From Carya illinoinensis (Eukaryota; Streptophyta; Magnoliopsida; Fagales; Juglandaceae), in assembly GCF_018687715.1 (NCBI RefSeq), contig NC_056755.1:32915001-32979000 (forward strand): a stretch of DNA of 64,000 bases, read 5' to 3'. A program made the position numbers and the translations under genes. A model generated the notes under the pieces. It ran no database searches. It was not told the origin of the DNA and saw only the letters and a list, made by a program, of their open reading frames with translations. Numbering within the stretch: the first letter of the stretch is position 1; each line of letters opens with the position of its first letter. Shown here in pieces: positions 37,138-49,235 of this stretch.

Positions 37138-37897
37138 GTTGCATGAGAATCTGGATGCATGGAAATCTGCCTGCAGGGAGGAAAATCTTTGGTGTTTGCA
37201 GAGAACACGAGTCACGACGTCGTGGCCTGACTGGTATGCTTATTCAAAGATACGCAAGGACAGAGACCTTGGATTGATTCATTGTTTTTCTAATTTTCTC
37301 GTTTTCCTTCATTATTTCCAAGCGTCGACACGAAATATTGCACCTGTCAATGGATTAAAAAATTTACATTTTTACTACGTTTTTTGTGTTTTTATGAGTC
37401 GGTCGTGATAGTGTGTTGATGAAGATTCAAAGCCACCCACAGAAGTCTTCATTCTTGTGGCCCTCCCAAGGACCACAACTTCTAATATAGCCCGTGGGAT
37501 CATCATCTCAAGGTCAAGATTAGTCAAGTTTGGTCATTTGGAATCTTACCAAAGCGTTGTTTAAAATTAGAAAATGGGTCGTTTCGCACTCGAGGCAGAG
37601 GAAAGTGGTCAAAATTAGGTAATCATCAAAAGGATCTTTGAGATTTTCTTTTTGGATAGATTGGGTGAATTCTTATGAAACAAGGCGCGCTAATCAGAGA
37701 TTCATTGGACATCAAACAATATCATTTTTCTTCCATCTAGATCATCTTCTTTGTGCTTCTAATGATCCAAGGCTTACATGCATGCATGCATGCATGGTAC
37801 CTATATTCGTACGTGGATCTCAATTTGGATTCGAATTACAAATATTTCCCAGCCCATTTTGTCTAAAATAATATTCTATATATATATATATTTATAT
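37133..37897. promoter_or_regulatory. CKX upstream region
   Basis: Presumed promoter side of CKX. It contains a (CATG)n-like run, CATGCATGCATGCATGCATGG, at about 37779, a cluster of RY-type CATGCA boxes. No TATA box could be assigned with confidence and no other gene is seen. Confidence 0.4.
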
Positions 37898-38036
37898 ACT
37901 ATAAGAAAATTAGACAGTTATTGCCACTTATTTCCTATAAAGATGACTATATCTTGTTAAAATAATTCTGTTTTAGCAGAATATAGTCATTTTCGCAAGA
38001 AATAAGTGACAATAACTATCTAATTTTTTTTATAGT
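37898..38036. mobile_element. Fold-back MITE, 139 bp
   Basis: ACTATAAGAAAATTAG...ACAGTTATTGCCACTTATTTC at the left is mirrored by GAAATAAGTGACAATAACT...CTAATTTTTTTTATAGT at the right. This gives inverted arms of nearly 40 bp, with a second inverted pair inside (GACTATAT / ATATAGTC). The whole sequence folds on itself. Clean target duplications are not seen. Confidence 0.8.
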
Positions 38037-39060
38037 GATATATAATAGCCAGGCAGTAATATTAATTTGCTTTAATTTCAAACTTCAACAGGTAAAACAA
38101 ATAGTACTACGTCGTAATTATATCCTGTAATAATATAAATTATCCACATTTTGCATGCATTTAGAAATATAGCAAATCAAATGCACATGGCTTGATTGGC
38201 ATAATCCCTAATCTCCAAAATAGAGATAGGTATTGGGTTCGAAACCTGATCCCCAAATATATCAATATATATATAGCAAGAAAACTAGTGGTTTAAAAAT
38301 AAAATAAAAAAATATATTAAAAAAAAAACAATAGTGGATTAGCAGCTCTAATTAAACGATTTGTAACGATCGATCTTTTTTTCCCTATAATTTTTGGTTG
38401 CAAAATGTTAATGTAGAGAACTCAGAAATAAGTTTATAAAGATGCATATATGAAGATTGTGAATTGGGATCATTAGAGTAAATTAGAAATTATTAAACTG
38501 AAGATTCAACGGACAATCTTTGACCTAAAGATCTCGTGGGTAGGGGGGAGTTGTCGGATAGCAAGACCCCCGACCATATTGCAACCAGCTAATTAATTAA
38601 ATGTGTCCATATTCTATTGATCTGTACATTAATATATATTCGAAATATTATATAAAATTCGAGAATATTAATTAATCATATACACATGTCATTATAATAA
38701 GTCCCTTCCATGCATGCATATTGATCCTCCTCATGTCTAATCGATCCATACGTAACCTGCCTTTAAAAAAATTACAAGTTACTGATCATATTCTCTAGTA
38801 CCTAGCTAACCGTGTCGGTCGTGTCATATATTCTACCAAAAGTATAAAATTAATGTCGGTCGTGCCATATATATAATATTAATTAATTGGAATATATAAA
38901 TGTAAAGAAAAAGGAAAAGGTACGTATATTAATGACCTACACCAATGTTTGAAGAATTATATATATTTGTATGGTGCTGATCACACCGCGTACGTATCGT
39001 ACATTATGATCTATATATTGTGTGATACGTACAATATTATTATTATTAAAAAAATGTTAA
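38037..39060. other. AT-rich intergenic DNA, no gene
   Basis: Very AT-rich, with TATATA runs and poly-A; nothing recognised. Confidence 0.6.
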
Positions 39061-39064
39061 AAGA

Positions 39065-39258
39065 GTTGTTTGAATTGAAAATTACTCTCAATCAATCTCA
39101 TCTTATCGTCTCAACTTTCTCAAATTTTTTCATAAAATATAAAAATAATTCAATTTTTTTAAATTTTAAAATAATAATAATATTAAAAAATAATATTTTA
39201 TTTAATTTTCAAATCCATCTAAAATCATCTCATTTCATTTTATTATCTAAATAATCTC
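39065..39258 (+). repeat. GATGAG-type dispersed repeat, copy 1
   Basis: Contains the shared run TCATCTTATC...CATAAAATATAAAAATAATTCAA...AATAATAATATTAAAAAATAATATTTTA and ends in ATCATCTCATTTCATTTTATT. It is a short AT-rich repeat without coding capacity. Confidence 0.7.
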
Positions 39259-39259
39259 T

Positions 39260-40789
39260 AATTGATAAGATAGATTTTCACATTAATAATTTATTTGATA
39301 TGTCAATAAAAAAGATTAAAATTTGTAAAGTTTTTCAGATTTCAAAAGTCGTCATTAGTGAACTTTCGGGAATGGTCGACATTAATGATCAAAACAGTTC
39401 ATAAAAAGACAAAATTAAGGGCATATATAATATGTTGGAAGCGACCAAAATGGACTTTGATGAAAACTAGATCTCACCAGAAAATGTGGTAAAAATTAGA
39501 AAAGAGTGTTGGGTTATCCACCCAGGCCGGCTAGGGTATGAACTTGGACAAATTAAGCTAGCTGGTTTAGTTGTGGGAGTAGTACTGGAATTAGTCATGA
39601 TGATTTAGGGAATTTCAAGCTTTTATTATAAGCTTAGTAATTATAATGTCTGCAGGTGAAATAATGGTATTACATGTACATGCATTTAGTTCTCATGCAT
39701 ATTATATATATATATATAAATATATATTAATGTCCTACTTCTTGTAGACTATTCTAAGATTCTGGAAATCTTTATGGGGATTTAAGCCTACCAGCACCCA
39801 ACGTCATCACATGCTAACTCCAATTAAAATAATATACTTCTCATTTTTACTGTTATTTATACCATCATTATTTGAATTTGAGAATGTTTTTATGAAACAA
39901 TATTATTTTTATAAATTATTTTATAACTATGCTTAAGTGAACAGCCAAATTCATGTCATTTTGATAGCAGAAATAATTTGGGACCAGTAGTGTCCCGAAT
40001 GGGTTTTCTCTGTTTTTATTTAGTGATTAAAGAAGTATTTTTTAGTGATGTTGTAAATTTAAAAAAAATATATTAAAAACTATAAAAAAAAAAATTCACC
40101 ATTATTATAACTTTAAGATCTGACCTTTATGGCTAAAAAGAGACAAATGTATTGCCTTCACGAGCCATTACAGATTTCGAAGTCTACCGAAATTGGTCCA
40201 AACTGTAATCCGTCATTTTTTATATCTATCATACCGCTTTCTTTTTTTATTTCCTTATTAATGTTAATTAAAATTTAAAAAAATAGTTTGTTTCTCAGAC
40301 TTTTGTATGTAGAAGTTGAGTTCTCTATTTTTAGGAATGGTGAGTTTGAGTCTCTATTTAGGTAGAAAGTATGGTCTCTTGGATATTTATCTGTAGAGAG
40401 TATTAACAATAATGAAAATCAGACCAGTCACAAAATAAAATAATATGATAGTGAAGCTCCAAATGTGTTATTTTAGTTTATGATATCATGTTTAATATAG
40501 AAATATTCTAAATTATATCCGATCATGAATGTAAGTTTTTTTTTTAAATGAATGATGACAGTCTCCTTTAAAAAAAAGAAAAAAGAAACATATCCCTGAG
40601 TATATACTAAATTTTTTTAATATTTTTAATTTTATCTATTCCTTTTAATAATTTAAAAACAAATAATATAGACCTTAGTGTATTTAATGTTTCCTGTATA
40701 TAGCATTTAATACAAAATCTATTATAGTGACATACATCTGGCATATCCGCGTTTAAGATAGAAAATTGTAGGAAATATCAATCCATCAA
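39260..40789. other. AT-rich intergenic DNA, no gene
   Basis: No gene or clear repeat boundaries seen; includes a palindromic TATATATATATAAATATATA stretch near 39701-39727. Confidence 0.55.
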
Positions 40790-41185
40790 TATCTAATCTG
40801 GGATCGGTTGTTGTCCTTGTTGATTTGGTTTGATTTTTCTATCACTCATAGTTTTAGAGAATGGAACATAGTGACAGATAAGTTGGCTAGAGCTGAGGCT
40901 TTAGAAAAGGAACTGCTAGTATTAGAGGCAGTGAATTTGCCACATGAGGTGCAAGATTTATTCAAGTTAGATCTTATGGGTACAACTTGTATTTAGCGTC
41001 GATATTAATTTCTGGCATGTTTTTTGGGTTAAAGTTTGTTTTGTTTTTTTATTAATATTTATAGTTTTATAAGTGGGTTCGGTCTTTTGTTATGGTATTC
41101 CTCCATTATAAATGAGAATTTATTAATATATATGGAGAGATATCATTTTGACTGGTGACCCTGACTCTTAAAAAAAAAAAAAAAA
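40790..41185 (+). mobile_element. 5'-truncated LINE with poly-A tail
   Basis: The open part to the TAG at 40996 carries a C-terminal RNase H-like LINE motif (SITHSFREWNIVTDKLAR, then LPHEVQDLFKLDLMG). About 170 bp of T-rich 3' UTR follows, then a 16-A run at 41170-41185. Only the last few per cent of a plant L1-type element remains. The 5' truncation point was set where coding sense begins; a target duplication was not identified. Confidence 0.75.
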
Positions 41186-41235
41186 CTGAAAGGTATGTGC
41201 ATAGACACTCGGTTGAGCATTTTGGTTTGTTTAGG

Positions 41236-41548
41236 TTAATTAAGGCATTGTTTTGGTAATGAGATGATATTAGAATTTAATAAATAATAGTGAAATAGTT
41301 TGTAAATAGTAATGAAATAATTTAAATTAAAATATTTTATTAAAGCTTTTTTGGAATTAAAAATCATTTTAACTCGTCTCATCTCATCTAATCATTATAA
41401 CTTTTTTAAACTTTCAAATAAAATATAATGAACAATTCAACTTTTTCAAATTTCAAAACAAAAATACTATTCTAATAATTTTTATTTAACTTTCAACTTT
41501 CAATTCATCTCATCTCAACACAACTCACTATCCAAATCTCCCTTAAAG
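41236..41548 (+). repeat. GATGAG-type dispersed repeat, copy 2
   Basis: Longer copy with both arms: GTTTTGGTAATGAGATGATA at the left and CATCTCATCTCAACACAACTC at the right. Confidence 0.75.
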
Positions 41549-41590
41549 GCTGATTTGGTTACCTCCCTTAAAGGCTGATTTGGTTACCAG
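41536..41590. repeat. 25-bp direct duplication between repeat copies
   Basis: CTCCCTTAAAGGCTGATTTG plus GTTAC occurs twice in a row at the junction of copies 2 and 3. It may be a footprint of insertion or slippage. Confidence 0.8.
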
Positions 41591-41780
41591 AAACCAAATT
41601 ATCTCATCTCATTTTATCTCATTTAATCATTACAATTTTTTCAAGTTTTCACACAAAATATAATAAGTAATTCAAAATTTTCAAATTCTAAAACAAAATT
41701 AATATTATAAAAATATTTTATTCAACTTTCAACAAAATATTTCACTTCATCTCATCTAAATTGTGTAATCAAATGAGTTT
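41568..41780 (+). repeat. GATGAG-type dispersed repeat, copy 3
   Basis: ATTATCTCATCTCATTTTAT at the left, ATAATAAGTAATTCAA in the middle and TCACTTCATCTCATC at the right. Confidence 0.75.
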
Positions 41781-42055
41781 TGAAAAAGAAGAAAATTTTG
41801 AATAAAAATAATATAAAGTTAAAATATTGTTAAATATAATTTTTTAATATTTATTGTTATTTTGAAATTTAAAAATGTTATATGTCTTTTTTGTCTTTTG
41901 TAATAATGGTTAGGTAAGAAATAGATGAAAATGTTGAAGATTTGAAATTGAAAAAAATTTATATTTGAATGATATTTAAAAAAGAAATTATGAGAGTTTT
42001 GAAATAAGATAAGATCAAATCAAATCATCTCACTTCCCAAACAATCCTCAAATAC
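41780..42055 (-). repeat. GATGAG-type dispersed repeat, copy 4, inverted
   Basis: Same family in the opposite orientation, degraded. It ends GATAAGATCAAATCAAATCATCTCACTTCC. Confidence 0.6.
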
Positions 42056-43009
42056 TTGTATTTTTTTAATGTAAAAAAGAAAAAAAAAAGACATCAATTA
42101 AAACTTTTAATAAACCCTTTAATTAAAACTTCATTCCATCCTAATTAACCAAAAAAGTAATATTATGTATAAGTCTTAAATATAAAAGTTTTGTTCAAAT
42201 TTTTTGTAAAACGTGGGCACCACCAAAGAAAAAAAAGAATTTTTCACACTTTTTCATAATAAAATTCATTTTTTTATAAAATGACTATGCAAAATATGTA
42301 CATTTAAAGGTCGTATGTATCATTTCTCTAACAGAAAGGATGACCAATGTAACAATTCACACGAAAAACGCATGCAGGTGCGTGCATCGATGGTCAAATT
42401 TAATTTTTTCCATGTGGCTAAGGTCTCAGCCAGCGCATGGGTAGCCGGCCAGATCTAGAACCATCCCGACGCCTCTCCCAACCACCCTCACTATACGGCA
42501 ATCCAATTTAGGTTTGAAAAATACGCAATTCATACGACCTAATTATTAACATTTCCACAAGTGGATTAATATAAAATGACAGCATTAGCTCTCACTCAGC
42601 ACAATTCTATGAACCAACTGTTGGAGGGTTAACACCGATCAAAACAATTGATAATAAGACAGAACGTACGTAAGGCTCATGGCGCAAGAAAACGGAAAAA
42701 CCTGCAAGAGGTACAGCTAGCTTGGGTCCTACGACATAAATTTAGGAAGGAAAGAGGAATGAGCTACTTCAAAATGTCATAAAAGCTCTCTAACTATCAA
42801 CTATATATGGAGGGCTGCTACGTACGTGTACAGCCTTTTCAACCCGATGATCGAAAGTTTTACATCTTTAGAGTTTTGTTTGACAAAACGACCGGCCCTA
42901 CTTGCCTAACTCGTGATTTGATTCTGTCTGTACTATGGGGAACCTAGTACAAGATTTGAGCGAATAGGTTAGACATCTAGGTCCTGTGTTCTTCATTGTT
43001 AGCTCCGTT
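42056..43009. other. Intergenic DNA, no gene
   Basis: Mixed AT-rich DNA. The part at 42400-42900 is less AT-rich, but no open frame or known motif is recognised. Confidence 0.55.
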
Positions 43010-43200
43010 TGTAAAGTAAAAAGTGTTTCGCGATAATTATAATTTTTTTAAATTTTTATATAAAATATAATTAGTTATTTATTTTTTTAATTTTAAAATA
43101 ATAATAATAATATTAAAAATAATATTTTAATAATATTATTTTAAAATTTTAAATTTCATTTCAACTCTACCATTCATCATTCTTTCCGACTACACTCTCC
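43010..43200 (+). repeat. GATGAG-type dispersed repeat, copy 5
   Basis: AT-rich middle with TATAAAATATAATTAGTTATTT and AATAATAATAATATTAAAAA; the arms are poorly kept. Confidence 0.6.
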
Positions 43201-43224
43201 CAAATTTAAGAATTTGTTTTGTCT

Positions 43225-43415
43225 TTCAAGAATTTTTATTTTAAATTTAAAATTATCATCTCTTCATTATAATTTTTTTAAAATTTTTATATAAAATATA
43301 ATAAATAATTTAATTTTTTCTTAATTTTTTTAAATCTTAAAACAATAATAATATTAAAATATAATATTTTAAAACTCAAAATTCTCATTTCAAAATTTTT
43401 ACTTACCAAACCATG
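43225..43415 (+). repeat. GATGAG-type dispersed repeat, copy 6
   Basis: Directly after copy 5 in the same orientation; ATAAAATATAATAAATAATTTAA is kept. Confidence 0.6.
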
Positions 43416-44009
43416 CCCTAAGCCTTGTTTAGATGACAGGGATATTCTAAAAATTTCTCCAAACTTGAAGATTGCAAGCATATATACAGGGTACGCAGTA
43501 CTGCATTTGGAGTTCTTCTTGATGCATGTCCGTTTGCAATATGGTTAACTTTCCAATTATTAATAGATTATTATAAAAGAATTATTAATTTACGATTAGT
43601 TATTTTCAGTGAAATGATTATTTTTAATTAAAATGAATATGTTTTCATTGCAACTAATTATTTTTATTACAAAAAATTAGTTATAAATATTTGTTTTCCT
43701 TATAATCGATGCATGCATATATCATCCATTCTCAACCATTAATACTGTTCAAGCTGCTAGCTAGCTCTATGTGCTTGCAACTCTTTGAATCTTTCATAAC
43801 CTAGCTAGCTAGTTCCAAAAAAGCATTAAAATTTCATACTCTTCAACCGATTTCATTAAGTTGGACCTAATATTAATTAGAAGACTCGTGATCGATTATG
43901 CAACCTACAACAATAGTTGAGAAGAATTTTCCATATATGTATGCTTTTAGTGTCTGTATATATGGTATGCAATGGAAAATAGTAGTTCTTGTACAAGCTA
44001 TTACAATAA
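43416..44009. other. AT-rich intergenic DNA, no gene
   Basis: Nothing recognised beyond GCTAGCTAGCT-type short repeats near 43755 and 43803. Confidence 0.55.
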
Positions 44010-44205
44010 CTACCTTGTTTAAATTAAGAAACCATCTTAACTCATGTTATTATTATAATTTTAATAAATTTTCATATAAAATATAATAAATAATTTAATT
44101 TTTTTAAATTTTAAAATAATAATAATATTAAAAAATAATATTTTAATAATATTTTACTTAATCTTTTAACTTCTACCTTAACTTAACTTAGTTTATGATT
44201 ATCTA
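44010..44205 (+). repeat. GATGAG-type dispersed repeat, copy 7
   Basis: TCATATAAAATATAATAAATAATTTAA followed by AATAATAATATTAAAAAATA; the end arm is TACCTTAACTTAACTTAG. Confidence 0.65.
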
Positions 44206-44935
44206 ACCCCAATTAAAAGGTAAACGACGTGGAAAACGTGTTTTCGAAACCCTACTACCGGCAGCTTCCGATATTATATTTTTATTACTAGCCATAAAAG
44301 TCTAGTCTATGACAATGGAAATTAACGAGCGCCGATGCATACATACATACAGTATATGCATGGACAGTACACTTTTTTGAAATTTCTTCGCAAAAACGAT
44401 CCATCAATCAAAATCAAAATAGTCGATTTATGGGACTTTGGAATTGAAGTACTTTCTCTTTTTTTTGAGTCCAAGTCCACGAGAGAGATTCGTCGATGTC
44501 CTGCATAGATAGTGTATATGATCACTGAGATCTGCTTCCTCTCTTTCTGCAATGCATGTAACCTTTTTCTTGCGTGAACCCGTACTTGGTTTCTATTTTC
44601 TTTCTATGGATTGTGGCCAGTGATTCAACCCAACGTGTAAGCTGTACTTCAGTCTCTGTTTTTTAGTGAACTGCAGATCACTCTTTCCTCTTTGGTCAAG
44701 TTGCATTTTGTCTCTACTCACTGATCCTGCTGGAGAAAATCTCCTGCTGGAGGAAATCCATGAAAAGTTTCAACTTTTACAGATTTGATTCGTTGTTTTC
44801 CGCACTAGCGTGTTGTTGGTTCTACTTTATATGATCCACGGTCAACTAAAGCTAGCCTTTTTTCACGTGCATGATATGTTAAAATAAAGTTATTCTTTTC
44901 CCACTCGATCTATCAAACTCATTGAAATCTCATAA
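44206..44935. other. Intergenic DNA, no gene
   Basis: No recognisable open frame or element. Confidence 0.55.
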
Positions 44936-45560
44936 AGAGCATAATACTTATCACTCTTTAAGCAATGTGAGATTTGATGCACCATCTATCCTTATTCTTA
45001 TCATATGGAATATCACAATCTCCATTCTCGTAAATTCTCTATGTCCACATCACCATTTCTAATGCCTCAATATAGGTACAAACCACATTATATATACTTC
45101 AAAAGAATTAGTCAATAATAAAATTGGAGCCGAATTAGAATATTATAAAAAGTAAGAACTTCTCATTCCCAAACAATGGGGGATCTCTCATACACCACCT
45201 ACCCTTATTCTTATCATATTATCACAATTTATCTCTCTTAAATTTTTAATGTCCTCATCAAACCATTCTGTCGTAGGTAGCACAGCTTAAGTATTCTTAC
45301 AAATGGCTCTAATAGTACCATTTGTAATGTCTCAATTAAAAAATCACATGATATATATTCTAAAATGACTAGTCAATTATATAATTGAAACTCCATTAAT
45401 GGAACCTTATAAAGAATAAAAAATTCTCATTCCCAAATAATATGAGATCTTACACACCACCTACTCTTATCATTATCACTATCACATGGGATCCTATAAA
45501 CCATCTACTTTTATTCTTATCATACGAGGTATCACAACATATATAATATCTAAGCAATTT
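44936..45560. repeat. Imperfect repeats of a 'GAGATCTCACACACC' type sequence
   Basis: A block containing (A)CAATGTGAGAT, CACCACCTACCCTTATTCTTATCATATGG and TATCACAAT recurs at about 44963, 45171, 45440 and 45490. AATGTCTCAAT and TTCTCATTCCCAAA lie between copies. I take this as several partial copies of one dispersed plant repeat. Confidence 0.6.
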
Positions 45561-46114
45561 TTCCTTCCCAAATATAAGATCTTATTTTCATCATTCTTCT
45601 AATTTATAAAATTTCTCCCTTTAATTCCCAACCTCTTCGTCAAGCTATTTTAGCATTGATGGCACAACTCATATTAACTCTGTATTTTTAATCACTAGCT
45701 AAGGATTAATATCAATGATACCATCTATTTCGATACAAGAATAGTTCAATTCACATCTTTGCCTATTTTCGTATAAAAATAGTCGAATCATATTATAATA
45801 ACTATTAATTATAACGATCAAGAATTTCTTCCTCCTTAAAGATATGAGATATTATTTATTATCTTCCTATACTCAATCTAAGATATTGCATCCATGCAAT
45901 CATATGTCGTTTTGAAGTAGTTATTAATATGAGTAATGCTAAGTACAAATTTCAATTAGATAAGCCTTATACAAGCTACTGCTAATGTAAAAAAGTGGAT
46001 CTCACTAATAAAAAATAATTTTTTTTTTTTACACTTACTTTTACAATAATCCATCATCACTTATATTTCAACTTAAAAACAATCAAAATATCATCAAATA
46101 TATAAAAAGCTTTC

Positions 46115-46151
<37 letters not shown>

Positions 46152-46774
46152 AACATATCGGTTTTCCTTAGTCGATGCCTATAATTTAAAACTGCAAAAA
46201 AGTTCACAAAAGTCTTTTAAAGCCCGCGGTTTCAAGTGTTTTTGTTTTATACGTTTTTCCGATGGATTACCTTTGGATATCCTCAGCAGTACTAGCATCT
46301 TGAAAAGGAACATGAAATTAACAACATAGCCTCAATCACACATGATCTGAGCGCAAAGTTATAACTAAAGCCTTTTAATTTTGAGGGGTTTCAATGTATA
46401 TAAAACTCGTAAATTAAAACAACTGTAAGAATTTTATTATTATTATTGAATTAAGAAACTTTCTATAGAATAATATCATATCAATTTATTATTTTACATA
46501 TTTTATGTTTAAGTTAAACTGGTCTGTACCTACGTACTAAAGTAAAATCTTGAGTACTCCACATGCATCTTCAAGTTTTTGCAGTGTTTCCCATGAAGCC
46601 TGCACGTACTAAAGTATTCGTCCCTACAGCATATAATAATTCATTATTAAAGTGGATTAATTTGGTACCAAACATTGTTTGGATTTGATGGGCGACCTCA
46701 ATGGGAACTTTCCTTGTGGAAATTTGAAGTCGTTCATTTGACCAGGTTCAGCATTGTTGACTGTAACATGATTA
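45561..46774. other. AT-rich intergenic DNA, no gene
   Basis: Includes an (AT)n run at 46124-46148. A 60-codon open frame at 46147-46329 has no recognisable family. Confidence 0.5.
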
Positions 46775-46975
46775 ATTAATAATAATTGTCGTTTTTTGGT
46801 TTTTAACTTCTTCTGAAATGAAATAAGTTAAAAATTAAATAAAAAATATTATTTTTAATATTATTATTATTTTAAAATTTGAGAAATTAAATTATTTATT
46901 ATATTTTATGTAAAAATTTAAAAAATTTATAATGATTAAATAAAATGAGTTGAGATTAATTCTGAATCCAAATAA
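46775..46975 (-). repeat. GATGAG-type dispersed repeat, copy 8, inverted
   Basis: TATTTATTATATTTTATGTAAAAATTT and ATAATGATTAAATAAAATGAGTTGAGATTAA, the reverse of copies 1-3. Confidence 0.65.
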
Positions 46976-47139
46976 GGCTATATCTCTTGGGTTTGAGATT
47001 ATGTTGAATAACTGTTTTAGTCAATATTCACTTTTTTTTGTAGTAATACTCGTTTTAAGGTGGATTTACAAAAAAATAATATGTTATGATCGATTGTTCT
47101 TTTTTTTTCTCTTTTTTAATAAAAATATTTTATGAATGT

Positions 47140-47380
47140 TCTGACCATCGAGATTCATGCAACAATAATTTTGATTAATGAAGAAAACGTGAATGATTCC
47201 TGCAGGAATGTTTTGTTTAAGAATGATCATGTCCATGGAAACATCCGACTCGAAACCTGATCGGTTACAAGACTTTGGTACAAAGAGATCTAAGGATTTG
47301 CTCTTCACTTCCAACTCTGTATTTTGGAAATTTATGAATGAATGTACATCTTTCACCAACAAATTCCAGGAATAGCTTAA
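47140..47380 (-). pseudogene. CKX exon-4-like relic
   Basis: A broken segment on the - strand aligns by eye with exon 4 of the intact CKX gene: VKDVHSFINFQN (functional gene: EKDVLYVDFLNR), ELEVKSKSLDLFVPKS (EIKLQSQG, then NLFVPKS with the PHPWLN part lost), and MIILKQNIPAGIIHVF (DIILKRNITTGPILVY). The two nearby frames needed and the lost PHPWLN motif show it is dead. No other CKX exon is seen around it. It may be the remains of a tandem CKX copy or a moved fragment. Confidence 0.68.
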
Positions 47381-47399
47381 ACCCCTTGAGCAAGTAGGC

Positions 47400-48865
47400 C
47401 TATAATTCTGTCACAACCCGATTGAAGATCGGAGGAAATTCATTTGAACCAAACCGAGCTGTTCTAAAACTTGTTCAAAACTGGGTCGGAATAAGCAATT
47501 TGTTTTTTTTGTCAACAAGTCCATATGACATTGTCTAGATGTCTAAAAAATAAGGTTGTTCATAGGGGAGCTACCCGCACCTCCCAGGTGGGCAGCCCCT
47601 AGCCCCAGTTTAGATGACGGGGTGTGGATTAGCCCCACCCACTGCCTACACAGAGAGAGATACTTAGGACCCAATGGAGGCGATGACGAGAGGGAGAGAG
47701 TCCGAGAGACCGGTGGTGGTGACAGAGAGAATAAAATGATGCATAGAAAGGAAAGAGAGGGAAACCGGCAGGGGAGGGAGAAGTTTTTTAAAACAAAATC
47801 TAAGATAAAATGACGTCGTTATATTTAAAAAAAAAAAAAAATAATAATAAAAAAAAAAAAAAAAAAAGAGATAAAACAACATTATTTAGATAAATTGTTC
47901 TACCCCAAATGATGTCGCTTTATTATAAGAAATTTTTTTTCTAGCATATATAGCATTGCAGCCGTTTGCCTGCACATTGGCCGGGGTGTGCGGGTGCCTC
48001 TAGTGGCCCCATGCCACGGCCGAACAAGGGGGCTGGTGGGGTGGATGCAGGGCCACACCCAGCCCGAGCAGTTTGGTTTGATCAAGTCGTTATTCAAAAC
48101 TACGAAACGTTTTGGTCGGGTCTGAATAAATAGCAACGCGTCTAGGAACTTGTTTTAGAACGATCGGATCAAGTCATAATTGTTTATTTCGGTAATGAGT
48201 TCGGGTTGGGTGAAAAATTTTGCACATCCCCGGTGAGCAAAACTTGCCAGTGATGGGAAGAAATGGATGCCTCTCTTGTGTTTGGTAACAAAGACATGTA
48301 CAGGGTAATGAATTAGAAGTGTAAAATTATACCAATGCGGACTTTCCCTGGTACCATTTCAAGTCCAATATCTGTTAGTTCTATAAAATAAAGGATTTCC
48401 CTCAAGTTATAAATCAAAGTTTGTAAGAAATAAAGATGAGTTTTGCTGGATATAAAATGAACTGGGTCCACCGCATTGGAAGCCCATTACCAAGAATAAA
48501 AGGAAGAAATAATACGAAGAAGAGATGAAGTCATAAAATAGTTGATTGAAATGCAAAAATGTAAAAATGACATAAGGTAAATAAGATCCAAATACTTTAA
48601 AGAATGAAGAAGACCTCTATAAAAGGAAAGAACCACTGCAAACGCAGGGCATCAAGCAACTCTACAAGAAAATACTTTCTTCTACTTCTCTACAACTCGT
48701 GGCACTCTCTCTCCAATAGGAAAGCATCTTCTTTAATCTCCCTTCAACTTTATTTTCTCCATTGTATTAAGACTTATGGGAGGCCATGAGAGATTCTAAA
48801 ATCACCAAATAGATTTCGACCCCAAACAACCCATAGACATAGCTTTTTATACCAAACCACGTAAA
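47400..48865. other. Intergenic DNA, no gene recognised
   Basis: Includes a GC-richer patch (47560-47760, 47950-48060), poly-A/poly-T runs (47828-47868) and a TATAAAAGG box at 48617 followed by a CT-rich leader. That layout could be a small LTR, but no matching ends are seen. Confidence 0.45.
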
Positions 48866-48869
48866 TTTT

Positions 48870-49235
48870 TATATCTCACTAAAACCATTGCAAAAAGTTC
48901 ATTTCTCGCTGGAAAAAAGTATTTGCAATGATGATATCTCATTACCCTAGTCTTGCAAATGCCGTCATGGGAAAGGTATATCCCGATGATGATTTTTTTA
49001 CTTGCAAATAATTTAGCCACAAAATTTTATTGTTGCAAATAAATTTATCATCGTCATTGTTGTCTTCACGATAATATGTACATTCGTTGCAAATGCCTAT
49101 TTACAACAAAATGTAAATTCATTGCATATATGCCTAGATGCAATGAAATGTTCTTTCGTTCCAAATAGCTATTTGCAACACACACAAAAAGCTATTTGCA
49201 GCGAATGTATCATGATGCAAATAGTCGTGATGCAC
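48870..49235. repeat. TTGCAA-type subterminal-like repeats
   Basis: Many ATTTGCAAT, GTTGCAAAT, TTGCAGCGAATG and related motifs in both orientations over 360 bp. They follow CACTAAAACCATTGCAAAAA near 48877. The pattern resembles a CACTA subterminal region of a third family, but a matching right end was not found. Confidence 0.5.

Noticed and set aside
46147..46329. 60-codon open frame starting in an (AT)n run
   Set aside because: No recognisable family, splice context or neighbours; it is compatible with chance.
48604..48789. TATAAAAGG box and CT-rich leader as a solo LTR or small gene
   Set aside because: No TG...CA ends, duplications or coding match could be seen, so it is mentioned only in the regional note.
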